Assembly: GCA_002720975.1 (NCBI GenBank) | Contig: PBIX01000040.1 | Span: forward strand, 20,862 to 84,861 | Direction: 5' to 3' | Source: Planctomycetota bacterium | GTDB taxonomy: Bacteria; Planctomycetota; UBA1135; GCA-002686595 | DNA length: 64,000 nt | Shown: one piece after another, positions 28,320 through 37,019 of the stretch | Position numbering within the stretch: position 1 is the stretch's first letter | Layout: each line of letters starts with the position of its first letter | Translations under genes and position numbers: made by a program | Notes under the pieces: generated by a model | Told to the model about the DNA's origin: nothing | What the model saw: only the letters and a program-made list of their open reading frames with translations | Database searches by the model: none

Positions 28320-28976
28320 ATGCGACGCGCACAGAAGGCCACGCGCATCCAGGCGATCCTCGACGAGTTGATCCCTGACACACCCATCCCCTTGCTCCAC
28401 AAGGATCCGTTCACGCTCTTGGTTGCCGTGTTGCTCTCGGCTCAGACGACCGATGCGCGAGTGAACGAGGTGACTCCTGCGCTATTCCGTGCTGGTGGAA
28501 CGCCTGCGCGCATGGCGCAACTCGGGGAGGACGAAATCCTCGGATACATCCGGCGCATCGGCCTCGCGCCCACGAAGGCACGCAACGTAAAAAGCCTAGC
28601 ACAGCAGCTGCTGGACGAGCACGGAGGTCATGTGCCCAAGAGCTTCAGGGAACTGGAGGCCCTGCCTGGCGTCGGTCACAAGACAGCCTCGGTGGTCATG
28701 GCTCAGTCCTTCGGCGTTCCGGCTTTCCCCGTCGATACGCACATTCACCGTCTGGCCGGACGCTGGGGGTTGAGCGGCGGCACCACCGTGGAGCGCACCG
28801 AAGCGGACCTCAAGAAGATCTTCCCCGAGGCTGCCTGGAACAAGCTGCACCTGCAGATCATCTATTTCGGACGCCAGTACTGCCCTGCGCGGGGGCACGA
28901 TCTGCGTAGCTGCCCCATCTGCTCCTGGGCTGCCACCCAGCGCCGCATCATGGCAGAATCCGGACCTGTCCACTGA
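28320..28976 (+). CDS. nth: Endonuclease III (DNA glycosylase/AP lyase) with altered Fe-S motif
   Basis: 218 aa. HhH-GPD fold: LLVAVLLSAQTTDARVNEVTPALF, helix-hairpin-helix LEALPGVGHKTASVVM with the catalytic Lys, and FPVDTHIHRLAGRWGL with the catalytic Asp. It removes oxidised pyrimidines in base-excision repair. The C-terminal cluster region reads YCPARGHDLRSCPICSW: three Cys spaced C-x9-C-x2-C, not the classical C-x6-C-x2-C-x5-C. It sits 4 nt after the preceding gene and 22 nt before frataxin on the same strand. Confidence 0.93.
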   Translation: MRRAQKATRIQAILDELIPDTPIPLLHKDPFTLLVAVLLSAQTTDARVNEVTPALFRAGGTPARMAQLGEDEILGYIRRIGLAPTKARNVKSLAQQLLDEHGGHVPKSFRELEALPGVGHKTASVVMAQSFGVPAFPVDTHIHRLAGRWGLSGGTTVERTEADLKKIFPEAAWNKLHLQIIYFGRQYCPARGHDLRSCPICSWAATQRRIMAESGPVH

Positions 28977-28998
28977 ACAACCAGCCCCCATTCAATCC

Positions 28999-29328
28999 AT
29001 GTCCACCGCTCCCGGCCCTGCAGATTTCGCCCTGACGGCCGATGCATGCCTAGAACGTGTCTCTTCCTGGCTGGAGGACTTCGATCCCGATGAGGTGGAC
29101 TACACGGCTTCAGACGGCGTGTTGAAGATCGAGTTCCCCGACGGGGTCACGTTCGTCTTGAACCGCCAATCCGCGGCGCAACAGGTGTGGTTCGCTGCGG
29201 GTGCCCGCGCCTGGCACTACCAGCAGGAACCTGATGGATCCTGGCGCTCCACGAAGGACGGAGAGGATCTCATGCAGTGCATCGCCGAGGCCGTTGGAGC
29301 GAAGCTCGGACGACAGGTCGAGTTGTAG
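28999..29328 (+). CDS. cyaY: Frataxin-like iron-binding protein
   Basis: 109 aa, the normal length. An acidic N-terminal helix (ACLERVSSWLEDFDPDEVDY) is followed by the frataxin strand pattern DGVLKIEFPDGVTFVLNRQ, then AAQQVWFAAGARAWHYQQ and a C-terminal helix (DLMQCIAEAVGAKLG). CyaY binds iron and modulates cysteine desulfurase activity during Fe-S cluster assembly. It lies downstream of endonuclease III, an Fe-S enzyme, on the same strand; a cysteine desulfurase is encoded about 13 kb upstream. Confidence 0.88.
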   Translation: MSTAPGPADFALTADACLERVSSWLEDFDPDEVDYTASDGVLKIEFPDGVTFVLNRQSAAQQVWFAAGARAWHYQQEPDGSWRSTKDGEDLMQCIAEAVGAKLGRQVEL

Positions 29329-29357
29329 GCCCAGGCCCGAACTGAGGGCTAGGGCGC

Positions 29358-31178
29358 CTACTCATCGTCGAAGGCACCGCGGAGCAGATCGAGCTGCTTG
29401 CGCAAGCTCTCGAACATCTCGCTGGAGAAGCTCAACTGCGGATTCGACCATTGGCCGCGAACCACGGCAGACATGGCCATGTCGCCCACCACTTCTGACC
29501 CCTCAAGAGGAAGGAATGACGCCGGGAGCTGCACGTCCAAGGAGACCTCCTGGGTGTCGATGGTCATCTCCCCGCGAATGACGCACTCCTCATCGTCCAA
29601 CAAGAGCAAGATCTCCTCGTAGGCCACACGCCCCAATCGAACGGAGAGCTTGAAGGGATCCAAGTCGTCTTCGTAGACGTCACGCCCCACGTTGGTTCGC
29701 AGAATGCCCTCGCTGAGCAGAGGGTGCAGACGATAGCTGACCTCACCCAGATCGATAGTGATCTCAGCTCTCGCGGACAGTTTCGATCCTTCCACGGGCA
29801 GGGTGAATTCGCCTAGGGTCAACCGAATCGGCTCACTGCCCTCCGTCTTCTCGACGATCTCCAACCAGGGCAGGAGAATCGAGAGCACGTCTGTACATAG
29901 TGGATCGTCCAAACCCAGATCCAGGCTGCTTGTGACGCCTCCAACGGACTGGACAACGTCGCCTTCCAACATGATCTGTACCCCAAGTCCCTGAAGCGGT
30001 GAGAGGAGCGAGATGTGCGCTCGTTCGAGACGCCGATCCTCATCGGTGGCCACGACGTCCCCCTGAAGTCGCACGGCGACCTGCGGCCCCAGGCCTTCCT
30101 CCAGAGACCAGGGTAGCGCCAGCACATGGTCGACGATCGCAGTGGGCAGTTCCAGTTCGGCGACGACCCGATCCTGGTTCCACGCCTGCGCTTCGATGCG
30201 TACTTGCCCCTCTACAGCGCCGTTCTCGCCTTCCACACTCCCTTGCCAGATCCTCGCTCCTTCCCACGTGCCGCCCAGCGTGACATCAACGTCCCCTCTC
30301 TCCCCCAGAGCATCACGCAGTCCAGCCCTGCTCGGGAACGCATCAAGGAGGGAGAAGGGCAGAGCTTGGGCCTGAAAGCGGAAGTGCAAGCCCGGCTCTT
30401 CAAGGGTTTGGACTCCCTGAGCAACGAGCACGCCGGGAGCCAGATGCACGGAGATCTCCTGATCCGGACCGAGTGCAGCCTCGGGACTCCCGAAGGCGCA
30501 GCGCATGATGTACTGATCGCTCACGTCCGGATCGTGTACGTAGCGAAACTCCGCAGACTGCACCTCGGCCAACTTCTCCCCTTCCCGATTCAGGGTGACG
30601 TTCTCAACTCGCAAGCTGAGTGTGACTGCTGAGGGCGATTGGGCCAGGCCCGAAAAATCGAAGTCGATGTGCTCTCCGTTCTGCAACTCCAGGGCCTTGG
30701 TCAGATTTGAAACCCCATCCGGGTCAAAATCTATGTCACCTCTCGTCACCCTGAACTCGCAGCACAATTCCTCGTCACCGAATCCGAGCATGGATAGCAG
30801 GGACGGCATGGTGCCCTCGCCAGCCAGGACCTCATCCCCCTGTGCGTCCAAGATCCGCATCTGACTCACGTCCTGAGGACGGGTCCATGCAAAGCCGATC
30901 CCCTCAAGATCAAAGGAGCCCGCGCCGGATCCAGCCAGTGCCGCATTGACGAATTTCTCGGCCACGCGCGTTCCGAACCCGCTGAGTAGGGCCGGGGCCA
31001 GGATGATCGCCCCCAGGACGGCTCCGAACCCAAACCCCAGACACCCCAGGCCGCCCGTGAACAGGCAGCCAAAGCACGAGCGGGACTCCGCCTCATTCCC
31101 GGACACTTCCACTCCTACCCCCTCCGGGGTGGAAGGGGGAGGCTGGGAAACGGGCTGGGTGGGTTGCGGCGCGACCAT
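29358..31178 (-). CDS. AsmA/YdbH-like membrane-anchored protein
   Basis: 606 aa. A Pro-rich N-terminus (1-30) and a short Cys-rich patch (CFGCLFTGGLGCLGFG) lead into a single membrane helix (FGAVLGAIILAPALLSGFG, about 50-68). The remaining 530 residues are strongly beta-structured with repeated Asp/Glu-rich strands, as in AsmA-like proteins that bridge to or scaffold the outer membrane. It includes ITIDLGEVSYRLHPLLSEGILR and VVGDMAMSAVVRGQW near the C-terminus. I rate the family assignment as tentative. It is in line with, but separate from, the YqgE gene upstream. Confidence 0.6.
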   Translation of the reverse strand: MVAPQPTQPVSQPPPSTPEGVGVEVSGNEAESRSCFGCLFTGGLGCLGFGFGAVLGAIILAPALLSGFGTRVAEKFVNAALAGSGAGSFDLEGIGFAWTRPQDVSQMRILDAQGDEVLAGEGTMPSLLSMLGFGDEELCCEFRVTRGDIDFDPDGVSNLTKALELQNGEHIDFDFSGLAQSPSAVTLSLRVENVTLNREGEKLAEVQSAEFRYVHDPDVSDQYIMRCAFGSPEAALGPDQEISVHLAPGVLVAQGVQTLEEPGLHFRFQAQALPFSLLDAFPSRAGLRDALGERGDVDVTLGGTWEGARIWQGSVEGENGAVEGQVRIEAQAWNQDRVVAELELPTAIVDHVLALPWSLEEGLGPQVAVRLQGDVVATDEDRRLERAHISLLSPLQGLGVQIMLEGDVVQSVGGVTSSLDLGLDDPLCTDVLSILLPWLEIVEKTEGSEPIRLTLGEFTLPVEGSKLSARAEITIDLGEVSYRLHPLLSEGILRTNVGRDVYEDDLDPFKLSVRLGRVAYEEILLLLDDEECVIRGEMTIDTQEVSLDVQLPASFLPLEGSEVVGDMAMSAVVRGQWSNPQLSFSSEMFESLRKQLDLLRGAFDDE

Positions 31179-31263
31179 GCGGACGGGTCCTGGTATGGAT
31201 CTCTAGCCTAGTCCTTTGTCGGCAGAGGGTCGAACCCCGTCCCCTGAGTCGGTCCTCATGGGA

Positions 31264-31818
31264 TCAGTTCCAACGCACATCCGGTGGAAGGTGGGAGAGC
31301 TGCTCCCCTTCGGCGTCCAGTCCACCCAGGATTGCGCGCCAAATGCTCTCGGCACTGCCAGCCTTGAAGACGCTGTCCGCATCGGGCGGGGCCTGACGCC
31401 ACGAGCCCGTCTGCAGCTCATTCACCAACTGCCCACCACCCCATCCCGAGCTGCCAAGAAGAACTCGCAGGTCCGCCCCCACGCCCTCTTCCTCGACCAC
31501 CCCCAGCATGGCCTCGATCGAGCCGCCCAGGTACAGATCCTGTCCCAGGCGGGTGCCGCCGGAGATGAGCTGGGGCAGTCGGTGCACGAACTGCAGCGTC
31601 TGCGTCTCCACCGGGCCACCACAGTAGACGGGAAAGGTGCTGCTCGTCCGGTCCGACATCAGCCCTCCCAGGTCCGCCCCGAGCTGACGGTTCACGACCA
31701 GGCCGTAGGCTCCCATGGGAGTGTGGTCCACCAGCAGGACCACCGTATGCATGAAGTTCGGATCCAACATGCTGGGCATGGAGATCAACAGGGAGCCGGG
31801 TTCAATCAACGAGGCCAT
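31264..31818 (-). CDS. YqgE/AlgH (UPF0301) family protein
   Basis: 184 aa from the ATG at 31818. Typical family text: EPGSLLISMPSMLDPNFMHTVVLLVDHTPMGAYGLVVNR, VYCGGPVETQTLQFVH, LYLGGSIEAML, LLGSSGWGGGQLVNEL and GSWRQAPPD near the C-terminus. Cytosolic; the function of the family is not established. It starts 40 nt after the stop of the methyltransferase gene on the same strand. Confidence 0.92.
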   Translation of the reverse strand: MASLIEPGSLLISMPSMLDPNFMHTVVLLVDHTPMGAYGLVVNRQLGADLGGLMSDRTSSTFPVYCGGPVETQTLQFVHRLPQLISGGTRLGQDLYLGGSIEAMLGVVEEEGVGADLRVLLGSSGWGGGQLVNELQTGSWRQAPPDADSVFKAGSAESIWRAILGGLDAEGEQLSHLPPDVRWN

Positions 31819-31857
31819 GTGAAGAGGGTAGCTGCTTGGGCTCGGAAGGGTCCCCAC

Positions 31858-33282
31858 TCAACGCGGAACGAGCGTGAACACGCACTCCAGGTGCGGAGTA
31901 TGGGGGAACAGATCGACGGGCTGTACACGGGCAAGACGATAGCCACCTCGCGCCAGGTGCTCGAGATCGCGCACTGCGGTGACGGGATTGCAGGACACGT
32001 AGATCATGCGAGCCGGAGCAGCCGCGAGCAGGATGGGAATCACCTTCGGGTGCAGCCCGGCACGGGGCGGATCGACGATGCAGAGATCCCCCTGCACCCC
32101 CCGGGTGCACTGCTCCAGGTTCTCCAACACGTCACCTTCAATAAACGACGCATTGTGGATCCCGCCAGCTTCGGCATTGGCCCGTGCGTCGCGGATAGCA
32201 GAGGGAGAGGACTCGAGCCCCACAACCTCGCTGGCTTTCGACGCAAGACTCAGGCCGATGGTGCCGGCGCCACAATACAGGTCGAACACGCGCCCGCCCG
32301 AGGATGGGACCTCACTGTGGATGCACTCAAGCAACCGTTCTGCCTGTGTCGTGTTGGTCTGAAAGAACGAGGTGGGCGAGAGGGTGAAGGTCAGACCTGC
32401 CAGGGTCTCGTGGATCACGCCCGGGCCGTGCAGGATCCGCTCCTCCTCCCCGATGGCCACGGCGGCGGCGCGGCTGTGGATCCCCTGAACCAGGGTGGTG
32501 ATCTGGGGGCAGCGCCGCACGAGGTCCGCAGCCCAGGGGTCCACGCGCTCGGCGTCTTCCACGGAGGTCACCAGGTAGACGAGGATCTCGCCCGTGTTCA
32601 CGCCCTTGCGCAGGACCAGATGCCGCAGGAGTCCCACGTGGCGTCTGGTGTCCCAGGCCTCCAGGTCATGCTCCCGTGCCAGCTCCCGCGCAGCGCTGAG
32701 GATGTCGTCCGCTCCCTCAAAGTGGATGGCGCAGGATTGGATGTCGAGAACCTTGGAGTACACGCCGGGCACGTGCAGGCCGAGGGCAAAATCGGAGCGG
32801 GCCCCTTCGGGTTCACCGACTTCGATCCAGCGCCGATTGCCGAAGGTGAAGTCCATCTTGTTTCGATAGCCGAAGGGCTCCTCCATGCCGAGCACGGGCT
32901 CCACCTCCACCTCGCCCAAGAGGTCCGCCTCCGCCAAGCGCTCCAACAGGTGCCCCCGCAGGGATTCCAACTGCCCCGTGTAGTCATAGGTCTGGAAGGA
33001 GCAGCCGCCGCAGGTGCCCACGTGCGGACAACGGGCCTCGCGCTGCAACGGGCCGGGCTCGAGGACCTCTTCGAGCTGCCCGCCGATTGCCCCCCTGTGC
33101 CGGCGCCGGATCTGCGCACGCACCAAGGAACCGGGCACGGCCCCGCGCACGGCCACCGGGTGCCCCTCCACTTCGCCGCGTCCACGGCCCAGGTCGTCGA
33201 TGGCCTCCACGCGCATCTCCACCTGACTGCCTCGCACCGGCCGCGGGCCGCGCTCGTCGATTTGTGTTGAGTTCTCGCCCAT
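31858..33282 (-). CDS. RumA/TrmA-type RNA m5U methyltransferase
   Basis: 474 aa from the ATG at 33282. An N-terminal TRAM domain (MRVEAIDDLGRGRGEVEGHPVAV) is followed by a Fe-S cluster motif CPHVGTCGGCSF. The SAM domain has TSFFQTNTTQAERLL, VFDLYCGAGTIGLSLA, VVGLESSPSAIRDAR and DLCIVDPPRAGLHPKV. The nucleophile is in YVSCNPVTAVRDL with the final Cys region LFPHTPHLECVFTL. It methylates C5 of a uridine in 23S rRNA (RlmD/RlmCD type) or tRNA; the Cys-cluster favours the rRNA enzyme. Confidence 0.93.
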   Translation of the reverse strand: MGENSTQIDERGPRPVRGSQVEMRVEAIDDLGRGRGEVEGHPVAVRGAVPGSLVRAQIRRRHRGAIGGQLEEVLEPGPLQREARCPHVGTCGGCSFQTYDYTGQLESLRGHLLERLAEADLLGEVEVEPVLGMEEPFGYRNKMDFTFGNRRWIEVGEPEGARSDFALGLHVPGVYSKVLDIQSCAIHFEGADDILSAARELAREHDLEAWDTRRHVGLLRHLVLRKGVNTGEILVYLVTSVEDAERVDPWAADLVRRCPQITTLVQGIHSRAAAVAIGEEERILHGPGVIHETLAGLTFTLSPTSFFQTNTTQAERLLECIHSEVPSSGGRVFDLYCGAGTIGLSLASKASEVVGLESSPSAIRDARANAEAGGIHNASFIEGDVLENLEQCTRGVQGDLCIVDPPRAGLHPKVIPILLAAAPARMIYVSCNPVTAVRDLEHLARGGYRLARVQPVDLFPHTPHLECVFTLVPR

Positions 33283-33311
33283 CAGGGGCGGTACCCTACC
33301 GTACCCCTGCC

Positions 33312-34958
33312 ATGCCCGCGTCCCCTCCCGCAGCAAGTCAGCCCATCGCGCCCCCCGGCGACGGCTCCCCGGCTCTCCCCTCCTGGGCCGGACTCGTACT
33401 GGCACTGGGCGTTCTGGGAGCCCTGGTCGCACGCACGAACTTCCTGATCGACGACGCCTACATCTCCTTCCGCTACGCGCGCAACTGGGCCGAGCTGGGC
33501 CTGCCCACCTACAACCCGGGCACGACGCCACCGGTGGAAGGCTACAGCAATGCCCTTTGGGTCCTGCTGCTGCGCGCCTGCGCAGGCCTGTCCCTCAACC
33601 TGGAGACCAGCGCCCGCATCCTCTCGTGCCTCTTCGCTGCAGGCACCTTGGCCCTGGTGCACGTACACCTCGGACGCCTGACCCTCTCACCCTGGTCGAG
33701 ATTCCTGGCCACGATCAGCTTGGCCGCCTTCCCTCCTTTCGCCGTCTGGACCACCGGCGGTCTGGAGACGGCGAGCTTCGGGTTCTTCGTCTTCGCCGCC
33801 TACCTCACCCTCACCCGGGCCTTTGCGAACGGCGGCAACGGAGCCTGGCTCGCGGGAGTCATGGGCCTCGCCGTATGCCTCTCCAGGGTAGAAGGGCCAC
33901 TGTGGGCCTTGGGTGTCGCCTTGGCAGCTTGGGTCGCAGGGAAGACCAAGGGCGAGTCGGCGCGACCGGTCTGGCCCTACCTGGCACTCACCGTCGCGGG
34001 CTATGGGCTGTTCCTGTTGTGGCGTCATGCCATATTTGGCGAGTGGATGGCCAACACCGTCCATGCGAAGGGGGGGCTCTCCCTTGCCGGTATCGGCCGC
34101 GGGCTCAAGACCAGCGCCACCTTCCTGATCCTGTTCCCTTCGACCCTCGTGGCCCTGGCAGCCTTCCCGCGCCTGCGCCGAACGGAGCACGGGGCGTGGG
34201 CCGCGGGCGCCCTGACCCTGCTGGGAGGATTCTTGGGCTACAACACTCTGGTTGGCGGAGACTGGATGCCCTTCTTCCGCTTCCTCGCGCCCGCCTCGCC
34301 GTTCATCGCGGTGCTGCTGGGCTTTTTCCTGAACACCCTCGGACAGAAGGCCGTCCCGATCGGACTGCTCCTGATCGGCGTCTCCCTGCCGCCCCTCTTC
34401 GGTCAGAGCCTCGCCCCGACCAGCCTGCTGAAGCCCCTCTACTTCCGAACGTTCAAGGTCGGGTACGAGAGCGAGTGGGAGCGCTGGGAGACCGGAGTGG
34501 GCAACCTGGCCATGTTCAAGATGCTCGGACGCGGACTGCGCCAGGTGGCGGCCCCATCCGACACGCTGACCTTCGGAGCCATCGGCGCCGTGGGTTATGA
34601 ATCGCGTCTGCACATCCACGATCGCAACGGTCTGGTGGATCGCGAGGTGGCCATGCGCGGTGGAACCAGCGAGTCCAAGACCGCGGGCCACGACAAGCAG
34701 GTGCCGCGCGCGTGGTTCCTCGACCGCCACCCCACCCTCTTCCATGCGGTCATCATCGAGGGCCCGGTGGGACCTGAAGGCTCGGAGACCTACCAGCGCG
34801 CCGTGGCCATGGCCAGCGGCATGATCGAGCAGCGTGTGTTCGGGGACCCGGCCGAGGCACCCCTGCGGGAGAGAACCTTCGTCGCAGTGCACCGCCTGGA
34901 AGCCGAACCCGGGATTCCCAAGGGAAGTCTGCTGGTGCTCCTGCGTGCGCGGGACTAA
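33312..34958 (+). CDS. GT-C membrane glycosyltransferase (arabinosyltransferase-like)
   Basis: 548 aa from the ATG at 33312, 29 bp from the divergent methyltransferase start. At least ten hydrophobic segments are visible (residues about 24-420). The first periplasmic loop carries FLIDDAYISFRYARNWAELG, the DDAYI-type acidic motif of GT-C enzymes, then VEGYSNALWVLLL, very like mycobacterial AftB-type transferases. A soluble domain makes up the last 130 residues (GAIGAVGYESRLHIHDRNGLVD, HPTLFHAVI). It uses a lipid-linked sugar; acceptor and sugar unknown. Its stop overlaps the convergent trmL stop by 4 bp. Confidence 0.82.
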   Translation: MPASPPAASQPIAPPGDGSPALPSWAGLVLALGVLGALVARTNFLIDDAYISFRYARNWAELGLPTYNPGTTPPVEGYSNALWVLLLRACAGLSLNLETSARILSCLFAAGTLALVHVHLGRLTLSPWSRFLATISLAAFPPFAVWTTGGLETASFGFFVFAAYLTLTRAFANGGNGAWLAGVMGLAVCLSRVEGPLWALGVALAAWVAGKTKGESARPVWPYLALTVAGYGLFLLWRHAIFGEWMANTVHAKGGLSLAGIGRGLKTSATFLILFPSTLVALAAFPRLRRTEHGAWAAGALTLLGGFLGYNTLVGGDWMPFFRFLAPASPFIAVLLGFFLNTLGQKAVPIGLLLIGVSLPPLFGQSLAPTSLLKPLYFRTFKVGYESEWERWETGVGNLAMFKMLGRGLRQVAAPSDTLTFGAIGAVGYESRLHIHDRNGLVDREVAMRGGTSESKTAGHDKQVPRAWFLDRHPTLFHAVIIEGPVGPEGSETYQRAVAMASGMIEQRVFGDPAEAPLRERTFVAVHRLEAEPGIPKGSLLVLLRARD

Positions 34959-35506
34959 TCCGCGCGCAAGATGTCCGCGGGCCACACGTCCCGTTCGCGC
35001 TCGGGGTGCGGAACGTAGGTGCCATCGTTGTCGGGCATCGGTGCTCCCGCCCGGTGCATGGCCGTGTACACACCTAGGGCCACCGTGTTGGCCAGGTTGA
35101 GGCTGCGTACACCCGGGCGGATGGGCACGTAGACGCGCTGCGACCCGAGCCGCTCCAGCAGTTCGGCGGGCAGGCCCTTGGTTTCGCTGCCGAAGAACAG
35201 CACGTCATCGGACTCGAAGGACGCCTCGAACAGAGAGCTCCCCCCGCGTGCGGAGAACAGGCGCGCGCGCTCGGCCAGGGGGCGTGTCCCCTCGGCTTCG
35301 AGGGCCGACCAGCAGGCGTCCAGATCGGCGTGCACGCGCAGGTCCACCATGGGCCAGTAGTCCAACCCCGCGCGCTTGAGATAGCGGTCCTCCAGGGAGA
35401 AGCCGAGGGGCTCCACCAGGTGCAGGGGCAGGCCCAGGGCCGCGCTCAGTCGCCCCGCACAGCCGGAGTTGTGGGGAATCTCGGGGTGCACGAGGACGAT
35501 GTCCAT
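34955..35506 (-). CDS. trmL: tRNA (cytidine/uridine-34 2'-O)-methyltransferase
   Basis: 183 aa, SPOUT family. MDIVLVHPEIPHNSGCAGRL at the N-terminus, LHLVEPLGFSLEDRYLKRAGLDYW, FFGSETKGLPAELLE and the trefoil-knot segment VYVPIRPGVRSLNLANTVALGVYTA are characteristic of TrmL. It methylates the wobble ribose of tRNA-Leu. The C-terminus is extended by about 20 residues. It is divergent from the Y-family polymerase gene, with which it shares a 73-bp upstream region. Confidence 0.93.
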   Translation of the reverse strand: MDIVLVHPEIPHNSGCAGRLSAALGLPLHLVEPLGFSLEDRYLKRAGLDYWPMVDLRVHADLDACWSALEAEGTRPLAERARLFSARGGSSLFEASFESDDVLFFGSETKGLPAELLERLGSQRVYVPIRPGVRSLNLANTVALGVYTAMHRAGAPMPDNDGTYVPHPERERDVWPADILRAD

Positions 35507-35554
35507 GGGCGCCGATCCTACCCGGTGTACCTGGGGTGCACGGCCCCATGTCTG

Positions 35555-35573
35555 TTCGTGTTTTGTTAGGGTT
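35555..35573 (+). promoter_or_regulatory. Candidate direct-repeat operator of the Y-family polymerase gene
   Basis: TTCGTGTT-TTG-TTAGGGTT is an imperfect direct repeat with an 11-bp period (6 of 8 identical between arms), ending 6 bp before the ATG. The 14-mer GTTTTGTTAGGGTT at 35560-35573 occurs again, exactly, upstream of dnaE2 (40199-40212). Such AT-rich identity is striking in this GC-rich sequence. Confidence 0.6.
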
Positions 35574-35579
35574 TACGCC

Positions 35580-36917
35580 ATGATTGCCCACCGGGACGAA
35601 CGCCTGCCCCCACGCACCCGGCGCATTCTGCACCTGGACGTGGACGCCTTCCTGGCTTCGGTGGAACAGGCCCTGCACCCCGAGCTGCGCGGCCGGCCGG
35701 TGGTGGTGGGCGGCTCCCCCACCAGCCGCAACCTGGTCATGTCCTGCTCCTACGCCGCCCGTCGGCGCGGGGTGCGCCCCGGCATGTTCGCCTCCCAGGC
35801 GGCACGCCAGTGTCCCGAGGCCGTGTTCGTGCCCGGCGACTCCAAAGCCGCCAATCAAAAGCGCGAGGATATCGTGCGTCTGCTGCTGGAGATCTCGCCG
35901 CGCATCCAGGTGACCTCCATCGACGACTTCCTCGTGGACCTGACGGGCAGCACGCGCCTGCTCGGCTGCGCGTTCACCGTGGCCGAGCGCATGCGCGCCC
36001 GGATCTGGACCGAAACCCACATGCCCGTGACCGTCGGTGTGGGAACGGGCCCCATCCTGGCGCGGCTGGCGGGCAAGCTCGGTAAGCCGGGCGGGGTGGC
36101 AGAGATCCTGCCGAGCCACGAACGCGCCTTCCTCGCGCGCCTGCCCGTGCGCCACCTGCCCGGGGTGGGACACAAGGTCGGGCACGCCCTGGAGCGTTTT
36201 TCGATTCGCACCGTGGGCGAGCTGGCGTTGGTCTCACGCGAGGTGCTCTTCGCCAGCTTCGGCCCCATCGGTTTGACCTTGCACGATCGCGCCCACGGCC
36301 GGGACGACGATCCCGTGCAGACCTCCCACCACCTGGACGCCGCGGGTGAATTGGTAGCGCGCCCTCCCCGCTCCATCCGGCGCGACAGCACCTTCGAACC
36401 CGAAGAGGGACGCCGCGAACGGGTGGAGGCCATGCTCCTGTATCTGGTCGAACGGGCCAGCGCACGCCTCCGGGAACACCGCCTGAAAGCCGGCTCCATG
36501 GAGGTCCGGCTGAGCTACGTGGATACCCGCCCACCCCACGCACGCGCGCGGGCGACGTCAACGGGCACCGGGGCCCCCCACTCCGGGCTGCACAAACGCA
36601 AGCGTCTGCCCCGGTCCGAATCGGGCAGCGAGGCCCTGGGCCAGCACGCCCTGGCCCTGCTGGCGGCCCTCCCCAGACGGCGCGCCCTGGTCAAGCGCGT
36701 GGGCGTCAGCCTCCTGACCCTCAGTCCCGAGAGGGAGATCCAGGGCGAGCTGTTCGGCTCCGACGACAGGGACAACCGCCTGGAGGGCGCCCTCGATCAC
36801 CTGCGGGCGCGCCACGGATTCGGGGGCATCCTACGGGGCTCCAGCCTCCTGCTGGGCGACACCTTCCCCACGGGCCCCGACGGACTGCGCCTGCGCACCC
36901 CGTCCCTCAATCAGTGA
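35580..36917 (+). CDS. Y-family DNA polymerase (DinB/ImuB-like)
   Basis: 445 aa from the ATG at 35580, the only ATG before the conserved start ILHLDVDAFLASVEQ. Active-site acids are present: Asp 20 and Asp 22 region (LDVDAF) and SIDDFLVDLTG (Asp 115, with Asp 116 in place of the usual Glu). Other motifs: SYAARRRGVRPGM, VGVGTGPILARLAGKLGKPGGV, LPGVGHKVGHAL as HhH, and DSTFEPEE. It is a translesion polymerase; because the acids are kept it is probably active, unlike classical ImuB. The C-terminus is longer than in DinB. The operator-like repeat upstream links it to dnaE2 3.3 kb downstream. Confidence 0.9.
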   Translation: MIAHRDERLPPRTRRILHLDVDAFLASVEQALHPELRGRPVVVGGSPTSRNLVMSCSYAARRRGVRPGMFASQAARQCPEAVFVPGDSKAANQKREDIVRLLLEISPRIQVTSIDDFLVDLTGSTRLLGCAFTVAERMRARIWTETHMPVTVGVGTGPILARLAGKLGKPGGVAEILPSHERAFLARLPVRHLPGVGHKVGHALERFSIRTVGELALVSREVLFASFGPIGLTLHDRAHGRDDDPVQTSHHLDAAGELVARPPRSIRRDSTFEPEEGRRERVEAMLLYLVERASARLREHRLKAGSMEVRLSYVDTRPPHARARATSTGTGAPHSGLHKRKRLPRSESGSEALGQHALALLAALPRRRALVKRVGVSLLTLSPEREIQGELFGSDDRDNRLEGALDHLRARHGFGGILRGSSLLLGDTFPTGPDGLRLRTPSLNQ

Positions 36918-36950
36918 AGGAGCGGGTGGCTCGGCGCAAGAAATAATGAA

Positions 36951-36977
36951 GGCGCGGCGTGTCGAACACGCCGCGCC
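36951..36977. terminator. Strong hairpin between convergent genes
   Basis: Perfect 12-bp stem GGCGCGGCGTGT / ACACGCCGCGCC with a 3-nt loop, 33 nt after the polymerase stop and 42 nt beyond the end of the minus-strand selenoprotein gene. On the minus strand it is followed by TTCATTATTTCTTG, moderately T-rich, so it best serves the selenoprotein pair and may act in both directions. Confidence 0.7.
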
Positions 36978-37019
36978 CCATCAGAGAACCCGAAGGGATC
37001 CCAAGAAGACGATGAAACC

